Source: JBOHWJ01 sp050736615 (GTDB taxonomy: Bacteria; Desulfobacterota; Binatia; Binatales; Binataceae). From it: 22,935 nucleotides of DNA. The notes under the pieces are model-generated. The model had not been told where the DNA came from. It made no database searches and saw only the letters and a list, made by a program, of their open reading frames with translations. The first letter of the stretch is position 1. Each line of letters begins with the position of its first letter. Both the position numbers and the translations under genes were made by a program. Shown here in pieces: positions 1 through 7,373 of this stretch. The stretch covers positions 1-22,935 of the forward strand of contig JBOHWL010000091.1 of assembly GCA_050736615.1 (NCBI GenBank), in the 5' to 3' direction.

Positions 1-26
1 GCCCAAGCCCGCCGCCCGACCGCGCG

Positions 27-380
27 TCATTCAGTTCCCTGTTGCGATTGCAGTTGTTGAATCTGACGGCGCTGCCGTTCGATTTCCGACTGCTGGGATT
101 GGATCTGCGACTGCGTCTGCTGATTCTGGATATCCTGATTCTGCAAATGGTTGCCGACCAGGTAGCCGCCGGCGGTACCGATACCGCCGCCGATCGCGGC
201 ACCAATGCCAGGTGCGCCGACGGCGGCGCCAATGATGGCACCGGTCGCGGCACCGATACCGGCACCGGCAAACGTCCCCTTTTCACGTGTGCTGAGCGGT
301 TGCCCGCTGCATCCCACCAGCGCCAGCAGCAGCAACACCGCGAAGCCCAGAACCACCGATTGCCTGACCATCGAATTCAT
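27..380 (-). CDS. Glycine-zipper outer-membrane-type lipoprotein
   Basis: A small predicted lipoprotein of 117 residues. The N-terminus is a lipoprotein signal peptide: a hydrophobic stretch ends in the lipobox LVGC, so the Cys should be lipidated after cleavage. Behind it is a glycine zipper of about 45 residues rich in GxxxG/GAxxG steps (GAGIGAATGAIIGAAVGAPG), typical of membrane-inserting or oligomerising glycine-zipper domains. The C-terminal third is Gln-rich with regular Ile/Leu spacing and probably forms a coiled coil. Two start codons are possible, at 386 and 380. The strong Shine-Dalgarno GGAGG (389-393) lies only 2 bases from the first but 8 from the second, so I choose 380. It lies 110 bases downstream of the next minus-strand gene and may share its transcript. 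The exact function is unknown; glycine-zipper lipoproteins are usually linked to envelope integrity. Confidence 0.8.
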   Translation of the reverse strand: MNSMVRQSVVLGFAVLLLLALVGCSGQPLSTREKGTFAGAGIGAATGAIIGAAVGAPGIGAAIGGGIGTAGGYLVGNHLQNQDIQNQQTQSQIQSQQSEIERQRRQIQQLQSQQGTE

Positions 381-386
381 AGCCAT

Positions 387-395
387 CTCCTCCGG
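387..395 (-). promoter_or_regulatory. Strong ribosome binding site that decides the lipoprotein start
   Basis: On the minus strand the bases read CCGGAGGAG. GGAGG ends 2 bases before the ATG at 386 and 8 bases before the in-frame ATG at 380. The second spacing is the functional one, which moves the start two codons downstream of the longest reading frame. Confidence 0.6.
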
Positions 396-489
396 ACCAA
401 CCGATCAAAACGGCGCGCTCCGCGGGCAATTGTGGCAGCGAGTCGCCCGCACGGCGCCGCAATTCTTCATCGTGCCGCGTGGACGGCGT

Positions 490-1101
490 TTAAGGCAATG
501 CGGCAACGGTTTTGCCGTTTTGATCGGCGAGCGCGAGACCGGGTTTGCCATCGCTCTTAATGTGCAACTCGGCACGATCATGACCCTGCGCATCAAACAG
601 CACTAGCGCGGGCGCGCCTTTAGCCGACACCGCCAGACCAGCCCGCGCGATACCGCTGGATGGATCATAAAGCGTCAGACTGGTCTGTCCATCCTGTGCG
701 GTTGAAAGGCCCGCAACCAGTTTGCCATCGGTCCGAAAAATCCCGAGCCCATTGCGCCCTTTGGGATTGGTGCCGAGAGCTACCTGGCGAACACCGTTTT
801 GGCCATAGAAGGCGACTGCGGCGGCGCCATCGTCCGCGACGCGTAGCTCGGCGCGATCTATACCCTGTCGATCATAGAGCGCCAAATCCGCAACCCCGGA
901 GGACAGCACCGACATGGTCATGCGATGGTGGCCGTTGGGTCCGACCAAAACGTAGCGGTCGGCGGTCACGGTATGCGCGTGGCGATGGTGGGTCGCGGCC
1001 ATCGCGCTATCGGTTGGCCACAGGTGGCCCGACAAGGCGCCGCCCACCAGTCCACCCGTCAGGGCCAAGACTGCGTAGAACCAGGTTTTTCCGCTTGCCA
1101 T
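490..1101 (-). CDS. Exported protein made of seven 23-residue beta-type repeats
   Basis: I do not recognise the family. The product is 203 residues. Residues about 5-30 form an uncleaved or cleavable export segment (FYAVLALTGGLVGGALSG). A short His-rich linker (THHRHAHT) follows, and from residue 50 to the end the chain is built of seven repeats of 23-24 residues, the last cut short at 15. The consensus is about LxLYDxxGxxRAxLxV, then a polar xxDG turn. Alternating hydrophobic residues and the Gly/Asp turns suggest a beta-solenoid or beta-propeller-like fold outside the cytoplasm. The start is supported by a very good Shine-Dalgarno, AGGAGG, seven bases upstream of the ATG. There are no Cys residues and no catalytic motif, so binding or a structural role is more likely than enzymatic activity. 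Confidence 0.75.
   Translation of the reverse strand: MASGKTWFYAVLALTGGLVGGALSGHLWPTDSAMAATHHRHAHTVTADRYVLVGPNGHHRMTMSVLSSGVADLALYDRQGIDRAELRVADDGAAAVAFYGQNGVRQVALGTNPKGRNGLGIFRTDGKLVAGLSTAQDGQTSLTLYDPSSGIARAGLAVSAKGAPALVLFDAQGHDRAELHIKSDGKPGLALADQNGKTVAALP
493..954 (-). repeat. Seven degenerate 69-base coding repeats (23 residues each)
   Basis: Residues 50-72, 73-95, 96-118, 119-141, 142-165, 166-188 and 189-203 align without gaps except one inserted residue in repeat 5. Conserved positions are an initial hydrophobic pair, Tyr/Phe-Asp, a Gly in the first turn, Arg-Ala before the second strand, and a second Asp-Gly or Lys-Gly turn. The repeats are visible in protein but well diverged at DNA level, so the array is old. 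Confidence 0.7.
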
Positions 1102-1183
1102 TTAATTCCTCCTGCTATTCCTGACGTGATGCGGCAATTCAGCCGGTTTGCGCGATCAAAAGCAAACGTACAATCGCCGCTTA

Positions 1184-1193
1184 TGAACGTTCA
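1184..1193. repeat. 10-base palindrome upstream of the repeat-protein gene
   Basis: TGAACGTTCA is a perfect palindrome 83 bases upstream of the minus-strand start at 1101, in the 114-base gap after the DUF429-like gene. It could be an operator, but a 10-base palindrome can arise by chance and no promoter is clear nearby. Confidence 0.2.
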
Positions 1194-1215
1194 ATGAGGC
1201 TGATTGCTTCCCCAC

Positions 1216-2169
1216 TTAGCCCAGCGCACCAGCCGCCTCATCATCGAGTGCCAATCCAAAACGGCCTTCGCCCGGATCTTCGAGGCTTAAAAACGCACCC
1301 GACCGGCGGGCGGCCAAGGCGCTCAATGCGAGAATCGCGGCGTCAGCCTGGTCCAATGTCCTGATAGTGCCCGCACCCTCGATTCCATGTGCAGCCGCCA
1401 AACGAGCAATGAGAGCTTGTCTTGACGCAAGCGCGTCCGCAGTCCGCTTTTTCGACACAAGCGCCGGGGAGCGCAGGCGAAATTGAAGGTCGGGATAGGC
1501 CTCGAACGCTTCGATCCGGCACAGCTCCAACGCGCGATAGACGGCGAGGCCGGCCAACATGAACCGCGTGAAGATGGCGCCGCCCCACACCGGGGCTGAG
1601 TCGATGGTCAGCTCCGTCGCGAACAATTCCCGGCCCAAGGCCCGCAGATGAGGCTTACAGCCCTCCCCGAGACAGCGCGTGAAGTAAGCAAGTGGCGGGG
1701 TCGGGAACATCGAAAGACGTTCCATGTGACGGAACGTATCCCGCGTTGCGAGATAAGCTGTTAGCGCGCGCAAAACCGCATCGATGTGCCTTCCGCGAAT
1801 GCCAGCTTCGCGCCTGCGTACGCCGGGGAATGAACAGTCGAGGTCCCGCGGCCATCGCGGCGAATCAACCAAGGCAATCACCGGCGCGCCTGCGTCACCC
1901 ACTACGTTCATGACGCGCTGGGCTAGCTGCGCGATCGTAATATCGATTTGTCGCAGCGCGACGCGCGCCAGCCGCAGTTCACGCATCCGCGGCGGAATCA
2001 GCGCCAGATCGAGATAATCCTCACCGACATCGATTCCTACGAGTGCGGCGTCCGGGCCGAGGTTGAATTGCCGTAGGCACCCGCGTACAGCATCCGGTAT
2101 TCGCGCATTCCGCCGATGACCTTCTTCACGTAATCGCGCGTCTCGCGATAACCGATATTCTCGACCCAT
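1216..2169 (-). CDS. DUF429-like protein (predicted RNase H-fold nuclease)
   Basis: A 317-residue cytoplasmic protein. From residue 43 it shows the pattern of DUF429 proteins, an RNase H-like family of predicted nucleases of unknown role. It has an N-terminal beta-strand with acidic residues (VGIDVGEDYLDLALI), a strand ending VALVDSP, a central EAYPDLQFR matching the family's E-x-YP motif, a basic SKKRTADALASRQAL helix, and a C-terminal LDQADAAILALSALAA helix with the conserved Asp pair. The first 42 residues are only the out-of-frame reading of the end of the transglycosylase gene. No ATG, GTG or TTG occurs in frame between 2166 and the DUF429 core, so the ATG at 2169 is the only usable start that keeps the core. 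It has GGGAGA 11 bases upstream. The two genes are probably co-transcribed and translationally coupled. The family assignment is by motif pattern only. Confidence 0.6.
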   Translation of the reverse strand: MGREYRLSRDARLREEGHRRNARIPDAVRGCLRQFNLGPDAALVGIDVGEDYLDLALIPPRMRELRLARVALRQIDITIAQLAQRVMNVVGDAGAPVIALVDSPRWPRDLDCSFPGVRRREAGIRGRHIDAVLRALTAYLATRDTFRHMERLSMFPTPPLAYFTRCLGEGCKPHLRALGRELFATELTIDSAPVWGGAIFTRFMLAGLAVYRALELCRIEAFEAYPDLQFRLRSPALVSKKRTADALASRQALIARLAAAHGIEGAGTIRTLDQADAAILALSALAARRSGAFLSLEDPGEGRFGLALDDEAAGALG

Positions 2170-4202
2170 TGGTCGTCATCTCCCGGATACTTGGCTGCCC
2201 ATCCAGCCACCGCGTGTTCGCCAGCATTGTAGGCTGCCACCGCCTTGAAACGATCACCCGCGAACATTGCGAATAGGCTCTTAAGATAAGTCGTGCCCAG
2301 TTCGACGCTTACCGCCGGGTCATAAAGATTGAGCGGCGAGGCGGTCAGTGCGGCGAGGCTGGCATAACGTTCGGCCGTGGTCGGCAACAGTTGCATCAGG
2401 CCGCGCGCGTCCGAAACCGAGCGCGCGTTGGGATCAAAGAGGCTTTCCTGCCTGATCAGCGCCATTACCAGGTATGGATCGAGTCCGCTGGCGCCGGTGG
2501 CGGACGAAATCAGCGGCCAATAAGCGCGCGGATAGCGGATCCGCTCGGCCACTGGGTGGCTTAGTTCGCCGCGATCACTCATTCGCGTCGCCATCAAGAT
2601 GGCGTCATACCAGGCATCGACGGCCTGAAACTCGGACAGGATAAAATCGCGCAAGGCTGGACTGCCGGCGGCCACATGTTCCAGCTCGAGTAGCTCTCCC
2701 GGCTCAAGCTCGCGCAACCCCAGGCGCCGCATCGCTACCACTCGGGTCATATGAAAGGAAGCCGCGCCCGTGAGCACAGGCGGCGCTCCGGCCGTCAGGT
2801 CCGGCGCCGTCGCGGGCGGAAATGAAGCCGGCGTGACGTGGGTGCGCAGACTGGCCAATTCCGGATAATAATTGCTCTCGGTACTGGCCGCGACCCGCAT
2901 GAGCAAGCCTCGGGCGCGCACGTCCTCGCCCTCATTTTCGAGGGCGCGCGCCTCCCAATACATGAACATATCGCGCCGCGAGCCCGCCACCGTCCGCTCG
3001 CGCTTGGAGGCAAACTCGGAGGCCGCCTGCGCGTAGCGCTTCATCATGTAGAGCATGAAGGGGGCACGAAAACGCGCTCTGTTGGCGGATCCGCTCAGCG
3101 GATAGCGGCGTATCAGTCGTTGATAGGCGGCGCGCGCCTCGATCAAAGCGCCATCGTCTTCATAGGTGCGCCCGATTTCGAACATCGCATACGGCGCCAA
3201 ACCGCTTTGCGGAAAGCCGCGCGCCAGGCGTCCAAAATAAAGTCGCGCATGAGTGGTATCGTTGACGTGCCAGTAACTATGCGCGAGCGCGTTGAGCGCC
3301 GCCGGCGCATGCGGGCCAGTGGGCGCGAGAATCAGGTATTCGAGCCAAATTGGACGGGCTTTCCTCGCGTCGGCACGCGAAGCTTCGGCTTCAATCCATA
3401 CCAGCTCCGCGCGCGTCTCGAGCGGCGGAGTCAGCGCCAGCGCCCGCCGCGCCAGCGCCATCGCCGCCGCGGGGCGGGCTTCACGCAGCAGCAAGGCCGC
3501 TTCGGCGGTAAGGTAAGGTAATGAAGAGGTATCGGCGAGCCCCGGATGATCCCGCAACAGCGAATACGCTAGCTGGCGCGCGCGCGTATCGGCGCGTCCC
3601 GTCGGATAACGATTACGGATCACCCGCGCTTCATCGTAAGCACCGCGATAATCGCTCTGCGCCGCCATCGCATCCGCCGCCACCAGCCGCGCTTGCTGAT
3701 CAATTGCGGCGGCACTCGCGCCGATCAGGCGATTGGCTGCTGTGATTGCCAGATCGGGACGATTGAGGCTGACTTCCAGTTGCGCATATTGGAGCGTGGC
3801 CTCCCGAGCCTTAACGCTTTGCGGATAGCGCGTGAATAAATCGCGGAAAGAGCCGGCGGCCGGCTGCAATTCCCGGTTGTCGCGCTGCGCCATGCCAAGG
3901 TAGTAGAGCGCATAGTCAGCCAGGTCGGGAAAACTGCGCGAAGCGAACTGAAAGCGTTCGATCGCGCCCAACGTGTCGTGCTTGCGATAAGCCTGATAGC
4001 CCTCAACAAAGGCCTGCGCGGGGTCGATCGGCACTACCTTCATGCGCGGGCCGAAAATCTGCGCGAGTCTGACTCCGGCATGCGCGCACGCCGCCGACGC
4101 GTCTGGCGCGGGCATGGTCGGAGCCCGCCCCGCCGCGCATAGCAACAACACCGCCGGCGTGACCATCGCCACTGACAACCACATCCGCCACTTGGCCCTC
4201 AT
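2037..4202 (-). CDS. slt: Soluble lytic murein transglycosylase with TPR superhelix
   Basis: A periplasmic enzyme that cleaves the MurNAc-GlcNAc bond of peptidoglycan to form 1,6-anhydro-muropeptides, used in wall turnover and insertion of envelope machines. The product is 721 residues, a little longer than E. coli Slt70. Residues 1-25 are a Sec signal peptide without a proper lipobox. Residues about 45-480 are alpha-helical TPR-like repeats (AFVEGYQAYRKHDTLGAIER, YALYYLGMAQRDNRELQPAA and others) forming the ring-like U/L domains. The catalytic domain (about 570-700) has the hallmark ALIRQESLFDPNARS, with E586 as the likely catalytic acid, then GLMQLLPTTA, AYNAGEHAV and YRETRDYVKKV. No good Shine-Dalgarno precedes the ATG at 4202. 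The gene is divergent from maf and its 3' end overlaps the DUF429-like gene. Confidence 0.9.
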   Translation of the reverse strand: MRAKWRMWLSVAMVTPAVLLLCAAGRAPTMPAPDASAACAHAGVRLAQIFGPRMKVVPIDPAQAFVEGYQAYRKHDTLGAIERFQFASRSFPDLADYALYYLGMAQRDNRELQPAAGSFRDLFTRYPQSVKAREATLQYAQLEVSLNRPDLAITAANRLIGASAAAIDQQARLVAADAMAAQSDYRGAYDEARVIRNRYPTGRADTRARQLAYSLLRDHPGLADTSSLPYLTAEAALLLREARPAAAMALARRALALTPPLETRAELVWIEAEASRADARKARPIWLEYLILAPTGPHAPAALNALAHSYWHVNDTTHARLYFGRLARGFPQSGLAPYAMFEIGRTYEDDGALIEARAAYQRLIRRYPLSGSANRARFRAPFMLYMMKRYAQAASEFASKRERTVAGSRRDMFMYWEARALENEGEDVRARGLLMRVAASTESNYYPELASLRTHVTPASFPPATAPDLTAGAPPVLTGAASFHMTRVVAMRRLGLRELEPGELLELEHVAAGSPALRDFILSEFQAVDAWYDAILMATRMSDRGELSHPVAERIRYPRAYWPLISSATGASGLDPYLVMALIRQESLFDPNARSVSDARGLMQLLPTTAERYASLAALTASPLNLYDPAVSVELGTTYLKSLFAMFAGDRFKAVAAYNAGEHAVAGWAAKYPGDDDQWVENIGYRETRDYVKKVIGGMREYRMLYAGAYGNSTSARTPHS

Positions 4203-4249
4203 TCATTCTTGGTTACCTGACCACCAGCGAAGCTTCAATCAGTTTAGTT

Positions 4250-4274
4250 GTTTCAGCCTCAATCATGCTGAAAC
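4250..4274. promoter_or_regulatory. Perfect 8-base inverted repeat between slt and maf
   Basis: GTTTCAGC (4250-4257), a 9-base spacer, then GCTGAAAC (4267-4274). It sits in the 167-base gap between the divergent slt and maf genes, 48 bases upstream of the slt start and 96 bases upstream of maf. A TCAATCA direct repeat (4235-4241, 4259-4265) overlaps it. Its size and place fit a dimeric repressor or activator site. It is not followed by a T-run, so it is not a terminator. The regulator is unknown. Confidence 0.4.
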
Positions 4275-4369
4275 GCGACCGCCACCAAGCGCGCCCATAA
4301 AGATTGCGAGAGGGTGCGAAGTTTGGCTAATCGGATAGACTGCGGATCAAAATAACGCACGTTTGTGTG

Positions 4370-4957
4370 ATGAACGACACGGAATTAATCCTGGCTTCGG
4401 GCTCGCCTCGCCGCAGCATGCTACTCGCGCGCGTCGGCATTTCGTTTCGCGTGATCGTCAGTGGTATCGACGAAGTGCGCGGGAATCACGAGCGCGCCGA
4501 CAACTATGCCTTGCGATTGGCCCGCGAAAAAGCGCTCAGTGTCTCAAAATCGAATCCCGCGGCGGTGGTATTGGCCGCCGATACTGTGGTTGTCTGCGAG
4601 GGCGAAATCCTGGAGAAACCGCGTGATGCGGAGGACGCCAAGCGGATGCTTCGGATGCTGTCGGACAGGGTGCATACGGTCGTAACCGCTTACGCGATAG
4701 CACGTGCGGGAACCATGCTTGAAAGTGCGCCAGTTCTAAGCCGCGTCAGGTTCCGGAGACTGGATGAGGCAGAGATCCAGGGCTATATCGCAACGCGCGC
4801 GCCATTCGATAAGGCTGGTGCGTATGGAATTCAGGACGCTGGCGCCGGTTTTATCCTTGAGGTTTGCGGCTCGCGCGACAACGTCATGGGGCTGCCGATC
4901 AATGAAGTGACGGCGGCGCTGGCACGGCAAGGAATATTCCCGGTCAACGGACGCTAA
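4370..4957 (+). CDS. maf: Maf-family nucleoside triphosphate pyrophosphatase
   Basis: A cytoplasmic house-cleaning enzyme that hydrolyses non-canonical or damaged NTPs (m5UTP, dTTP, UTP or m7GTP depending on subfamily) to NMP and pyrophosphate; overexpression inhibits septum formation in other bacteria. The 195 residues are of normal length. The family signature is complete: LASGSPRR at the N-terminus (phosphate binding), VVLAADTVVVCEGEILEKP in the middle with the catalytic Asp, and FDKAGAYGIQDAGAGFI toward the C-terminus. GTG at 4367 directly precedes the ATG at 4370; I take the ATG. No clear Shine-Dalgarno is visible. Only 2 bases separate it from yggS, so they are surely co-transcribed. 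Which of the YhdE-like or YceF-like substrate classes it belongs to cannot be decided by eye. Confidence 0.92.
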   Translation: MNDTELILASGSPRRSMLLARVGISFRVIVSGIDEVRGNHERADNYALRLAREKALSVSKSNPAAVVLAADTVVVCEGEILEKPRDAEDAKRMLRMLSDRVHTVVTAYAIARAGTMLESAPVLSRVRFRRLDEAEIQGYIATRAPFDKAGAYGIQDAGAGFILEVCGSRDNVMGLPINEVTAALARQGIFPVNGR

Positions 4958-4959
4958 CC

Positions 4960-5661
4960 ATGCTTACACCGGACGAAATTGGCGAGAGGCTTGCCTGCGT
5001 GCGCGAGCGGATTGCACAGGCGGCGGCGCGCGCCCTTCGCAGCGCGGATTCGGTGCGGCTGGTATTGGCAAGCAAGACCCAGCCTGCGGCGGCGGTGGCG
5101 GCCGCGTACGCGGCTGGCGCACGTGAATTTGGCGAGAACTACGTCCAGGAGGCGGCGGAAAAGCGCACTCTCCTGTCAGATTTCAAGGATATCCGCTGGC
5201 ATCTGATCGGGCATCTGCAGAACAACAAAACGCGGCAGGCTGCGGCCAATTTCGACCTGATCCAAACCCTCGATAGTGAGCGCCTGGCAATGACCCTCAA
5301 GCGCATTCGGCCGGCGCCGTTCCCGGTACTGATCGAAGTTAAACTTGGCGACGAAGCGGGTAAGAGTGGCGTGGCGCCGGCCGCGGTGGAGCAATTAATT
5401 GAAAAAACGCGCGAGTTGGTGAAAATCCAGGGCCTGATGACAATTCCGCCGCCCACGGTTGATTCCGCACACGCGCGGCCCTATTTTGCACAATTGCGCG
5501 AGTTGCGCGAACGGCTGGTAGCCAATACCGGGCTTGAATTAAGTGAGCTTTCGATGGGCATGACGGAAGATTTCGAAATTGCGATCGAGGAAGGGGCGAC
5601 AATCGTGCGGGTCGGCCGCGCGATTTTCGGGGAGCGCTCGAGCCAAGCACCAATATCATGA
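4960..5661 (+). CDS. yggS: YggS/PLPBP-family pyridoxal phosphate homeostasis protein
   Basis: A single-domain PLP-binding protein with the fold type III barrel of alanine racemase but no known catalytic activity; it buffers pyridoxal phosphate and affects amino acid pools. The 233 residues match the family length. The PLP lysine is K39 in LVLASKTQP. Other signatures are REFGENYVQEA, WHLIGHLQNNK, LIEVKLGDEAGKSG, a GLMTIPP strand, and the phosphate-binding SMGMTEDFEIAIEEGATIVR and VGRAIFG at the end. It overlaps proC by 4 bases (ATGA), a pairing common in bacteria and consistent with translational coupling. Confidence 0.93.
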   Translation: MLTPDEIGERLACVRERIAQAAARALRSADSVRLVLASKTQPAAAVAAAYAAGAREFGENYVQEAAEKRTLLSDFKDIRWHLIGHLQNNKTRQAAANFDLIQTLDSERLAMTLKRIRPAPFPVLIEVKLGDEAGKSGVAPAAVEQLIEKTRELVKIQGLMTIPPPTVDSAHARPYFAQLRELRERLVANTGLELSELSMGMTEDFEIAIEEGATIVRVGRAIFGERSSQAPIS

Positions 5662-6515
5662 AGAAGCTGGGCTTCATCGGCGGCGGCAACATGGCCGAAG
5701 CATTGGCGCGCGGCCTGCTCGCGACCAAAGTATTTTCACCGGCCGAGATCATCGCATCGGATGTGGACGCCGCGCGGCGGCGCAAACTCAGACGCGCGCT
5801 CAAGCTCACGACCACGGCCGATAATCTCGAAGTGCTGGCGGAATCGCCCGCGCTCCTAATCGCGGTCAAACCGCAGACCATCGACGCCGTACTGAGCGAA
5901 CTAGGTGATGCGCTTCAAGCCGCTGGAACTCAGACACCCCGCAAGTCAGCGCGCCGCCCAGCCGCGCAGGGCAAGCTGTTCATTTCGATTGCGGCCGGCG
6001 TCACGCTGGAGCGTCTGACGGCGGCGCTTGGCGCGCGGGCACGCGTAATCCGCGTGATGCCGAATGCGCCCGCGATGGTGGGTCACGGGATGGCGGCAAT
6101 GGTGCGCTCGGCTTCCGCCAACAAGGCCGATGAAGCCTTCGCGCTCAGGATTTTTCGCGCCGTCGGCGACGCCGTCGTGCTTGCGGATGAAGGCCAGCTC
6201 GACGGCGTGACCGCACTGTCCGGCAGCGGTCCGGCCTACGTTTACCTGTTCGTCAAAGCGATGGCCGACGCGGGCGTGAGCGAGGGGCTGCCGGCCGAAT
6301 TGGCGGTGCGGATGGCGCTTAAGACGGTGCGGGGGGCCGAAGCGAATATGCGGCAATCGGGCCTCGAGCCTGGCGAACTGATTCGCGTGGTGGCGTCACC
6401 CGGCGGCACCACCGAGGCGGCTTTGCGCAGGTTCGCGGAAGCCGGTTTTTCTGATATTGTGGCCAGCGCGCTGCACGCCGCCGCGGAGCGCTCACGCGAG
6501 CTCGGGCGGACATGA
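5658..6515 (+). CDS. proC: Pyrroline-5-carboxylate reductase
   Basis: Catalyses the last step of proline synthesis, NAD(P)H-dependent reduction of 1-pyrroline-5-carboxylate to L-proline, in the cytoplasm. The 285 residues begin with a Rossmann dinucleotide motif (GFIGGGNMAEAL, residues 5-16). They continue with LLIAVKPQ, ISIAAGVTLERL and RVMPNAPAMVGHGM, and carry the C-terminal dimerisation/active-site signatures ALSGSGPAYVYLF and ASPGGTTEAAL. It is slightly longer than usual because of a basic, Pro/Ala-rich insertion at about residues 88-104, before the ISIAAG strand. It sits in maf-yggS-proC-yggT order, overlapping yggS by 4 bases. Confidence 0.95.
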   Translation: MKKLGFIGGGNMAEALARGLLATKVFSPAEIIASDVDAARRRKLRRALKLTTTADNLEVLAESPALLIAVKPQTIDAVLSELGDALQAAGTQTPRKSARRPAAQGKLFISIAAGVTLERLTAALGARARVIRVMPNAPAMVGHGMAAMVRSASANKADEAFALRIFRAVGDAVVLADEGQLDGVTALSGSGPAYVYLFVKAMADAGVSEGLPAELAVRMALKTVRGAEANMRQSGLEPGELIRVVASPGGTTEAALRRFAEAGFSDIVASALHAAAERSRELGRT

Positions 6516-6540
6516 GAGAGGCGCGGGTTGAAACTATATC

Positions 6541-6849
6541 GTGACTCCGTTTACCAGTCTCGTATTTTTGCTGGCTAGAATCCTGAGCGATGCTCTATGG
6601 GTTTATCTTTGGATCGTCATCATCGCGGCCGTGATCACGTGGATTGAGCCGAACCCATATAATCCGATCGTTCGCTTCCTCTATTCCATCACGGAGCCGG
6701 TTTTCGATTTCGTCCGCGGGCACGTTCCGGTGGTGTTCGCCGGGATCGATTTTTCGCCGATCATCGTGATTGTGGTGATCGAAATCGTGCAGGGCTGGTT
6801 GATACCCGTGATCGTCTCGCTCCTGACCGGCGTGCCGATGATGGCGTAG
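6541..6849 (+). CDS. yggT: YggT-family integral membrane protein
   Basis: A 102-residue inner-membrane protein. It has one YggT unit: a first hydrophobic segment (LWVYLWIVIIAAVITWI), the family motif around NPYNPIVRFLYSITEPVFDF, and a second segment (FSPIIVIVVIEIVQGWLIPV). The family is linked to osmotic or potassium-related stress and to division/envelope functions, but its molecular role is not firmly known. The start is GTG, 25 bases after proC, with only a weak Shine-Dalgarno. It is the last gene of the operon and converges on the phosphatase gene with a 25-base gap that shows no hairpin terminator. Confidence 0.88.
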   Translation: MTPFTSLVFLLARILSDALWVYLWIVIIAAVITWIEPNPYNPIVRFLYSITEPVFDFVRGHVPVVFAGIDFSPIIVIVVIEIVQGWLIPVIVSLLTGVPMMA

Positions 6850-6874
6850 CGCGCCCACGCCACCTCCGTTGCCG

Positions 6875-7204
6875 CTAATCCAATTCGAGCGCGGCGCGCA
6901 GCTTGGGTTTGAGCAGCCGGATGAGTTCGTCCTCCCAGCAGATATAGTGGTCTGGGATTTCGAGCACCTTGATTTTTTCGGCGCAACCATGGCCGAAGCG
7001 GTTGAGCAGCGCGCGGCGATGGGCCGGCTCCATGACGCAGATGAGATCCGCTTCTCGCACTAAATCCGCGTTGAGCTGATTTTTTGCCCAGGGCTCCGTA
7101 CCCGCCGAAGCGACCCACATCGGCGCGCACATCTCGGCCAGTACCATCGCGGCGGTCGGGCTTCTATCCATATTCCCGGTACAAACCATCAGAACCTTTT
7201 TCAT
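6875..7204 (-). CDS. Compact low-molecular-weight protein tyrosine phosphatase
   Basis: A 109-residue cytoplasmic phosphatase-like protein. It opens with VLMVCTGNMDRSPTA, which contains the CX5R(S/T) phosphate loop: C8 would be the nucleophile and R14 binds phosphate. Near the C-terminus, EIPDHY carries D85 in the place of the general acid of the DP-Y/F motif, followed by the EDELIRLLKPKLR helix. The middle (VASAGTEPWAKNQLN, ADLICVMEP) is family-like but shorter than in the classic proteins of about 150 residues. This matches a known group of short LMW-PTP proteins. Substrate could be phosphotyrosine or arsenate; the motif spacing favours phosphatase. It is divergent from the FmdB-type gene. 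Confidence 0.82.
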   Translation of the reverse strand: MKKVLMVCTGNMDRSPTAAMVLAEMCAPMWVASAGTEPWAKNQLNADLVREADLICVMEPAHRRALLNRFGHGCAEKIKVLEIPDHYICWEDELIRLLKPKLRAALELD

Positions 7205-7293
7205 AACGCCGCCTATCGTAGCAGAGGCGCGCCGTCTTCAATGCCGGCACGGCGGAATACGCACGCAAACAACGTATTGAGGATGAGGCCGCG

Positions 7294-7322
7294 TTGACAA
7301 AGCCGGCAGGCATGATTACCTA
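7294..7322 (+). promoter_or_regulatory. Possible sigma-70-type promoter for the FmdB-type gene
   Basis: A perfect -35 hexamer TTGACA (7294-7299) is followed by a 17-base spacer and a weak -10, TACCTA (7317-7322). It lies 51 bases upstream of the ATG at 7374. Only the -35 is convincing. Confidence 0.3.
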
Positions 7323-7373
7323 ACAAGTAGAAGATAACGGCGCATTCGCGGTTCACGCAGAGACGTACGAGCT

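Noticed and set aside
42..606. Plus-strand open frames across the lipoprotein gene
   Set aside because: The minus-strand lipoprotein has signal peptide, lipobox and Shine-Dalgarno; the plus frames have none.
6850..6874. Terminator between yggT and the phosphatase gene
   Set aside because: The 25-base gap has no stem-loop or T-run.
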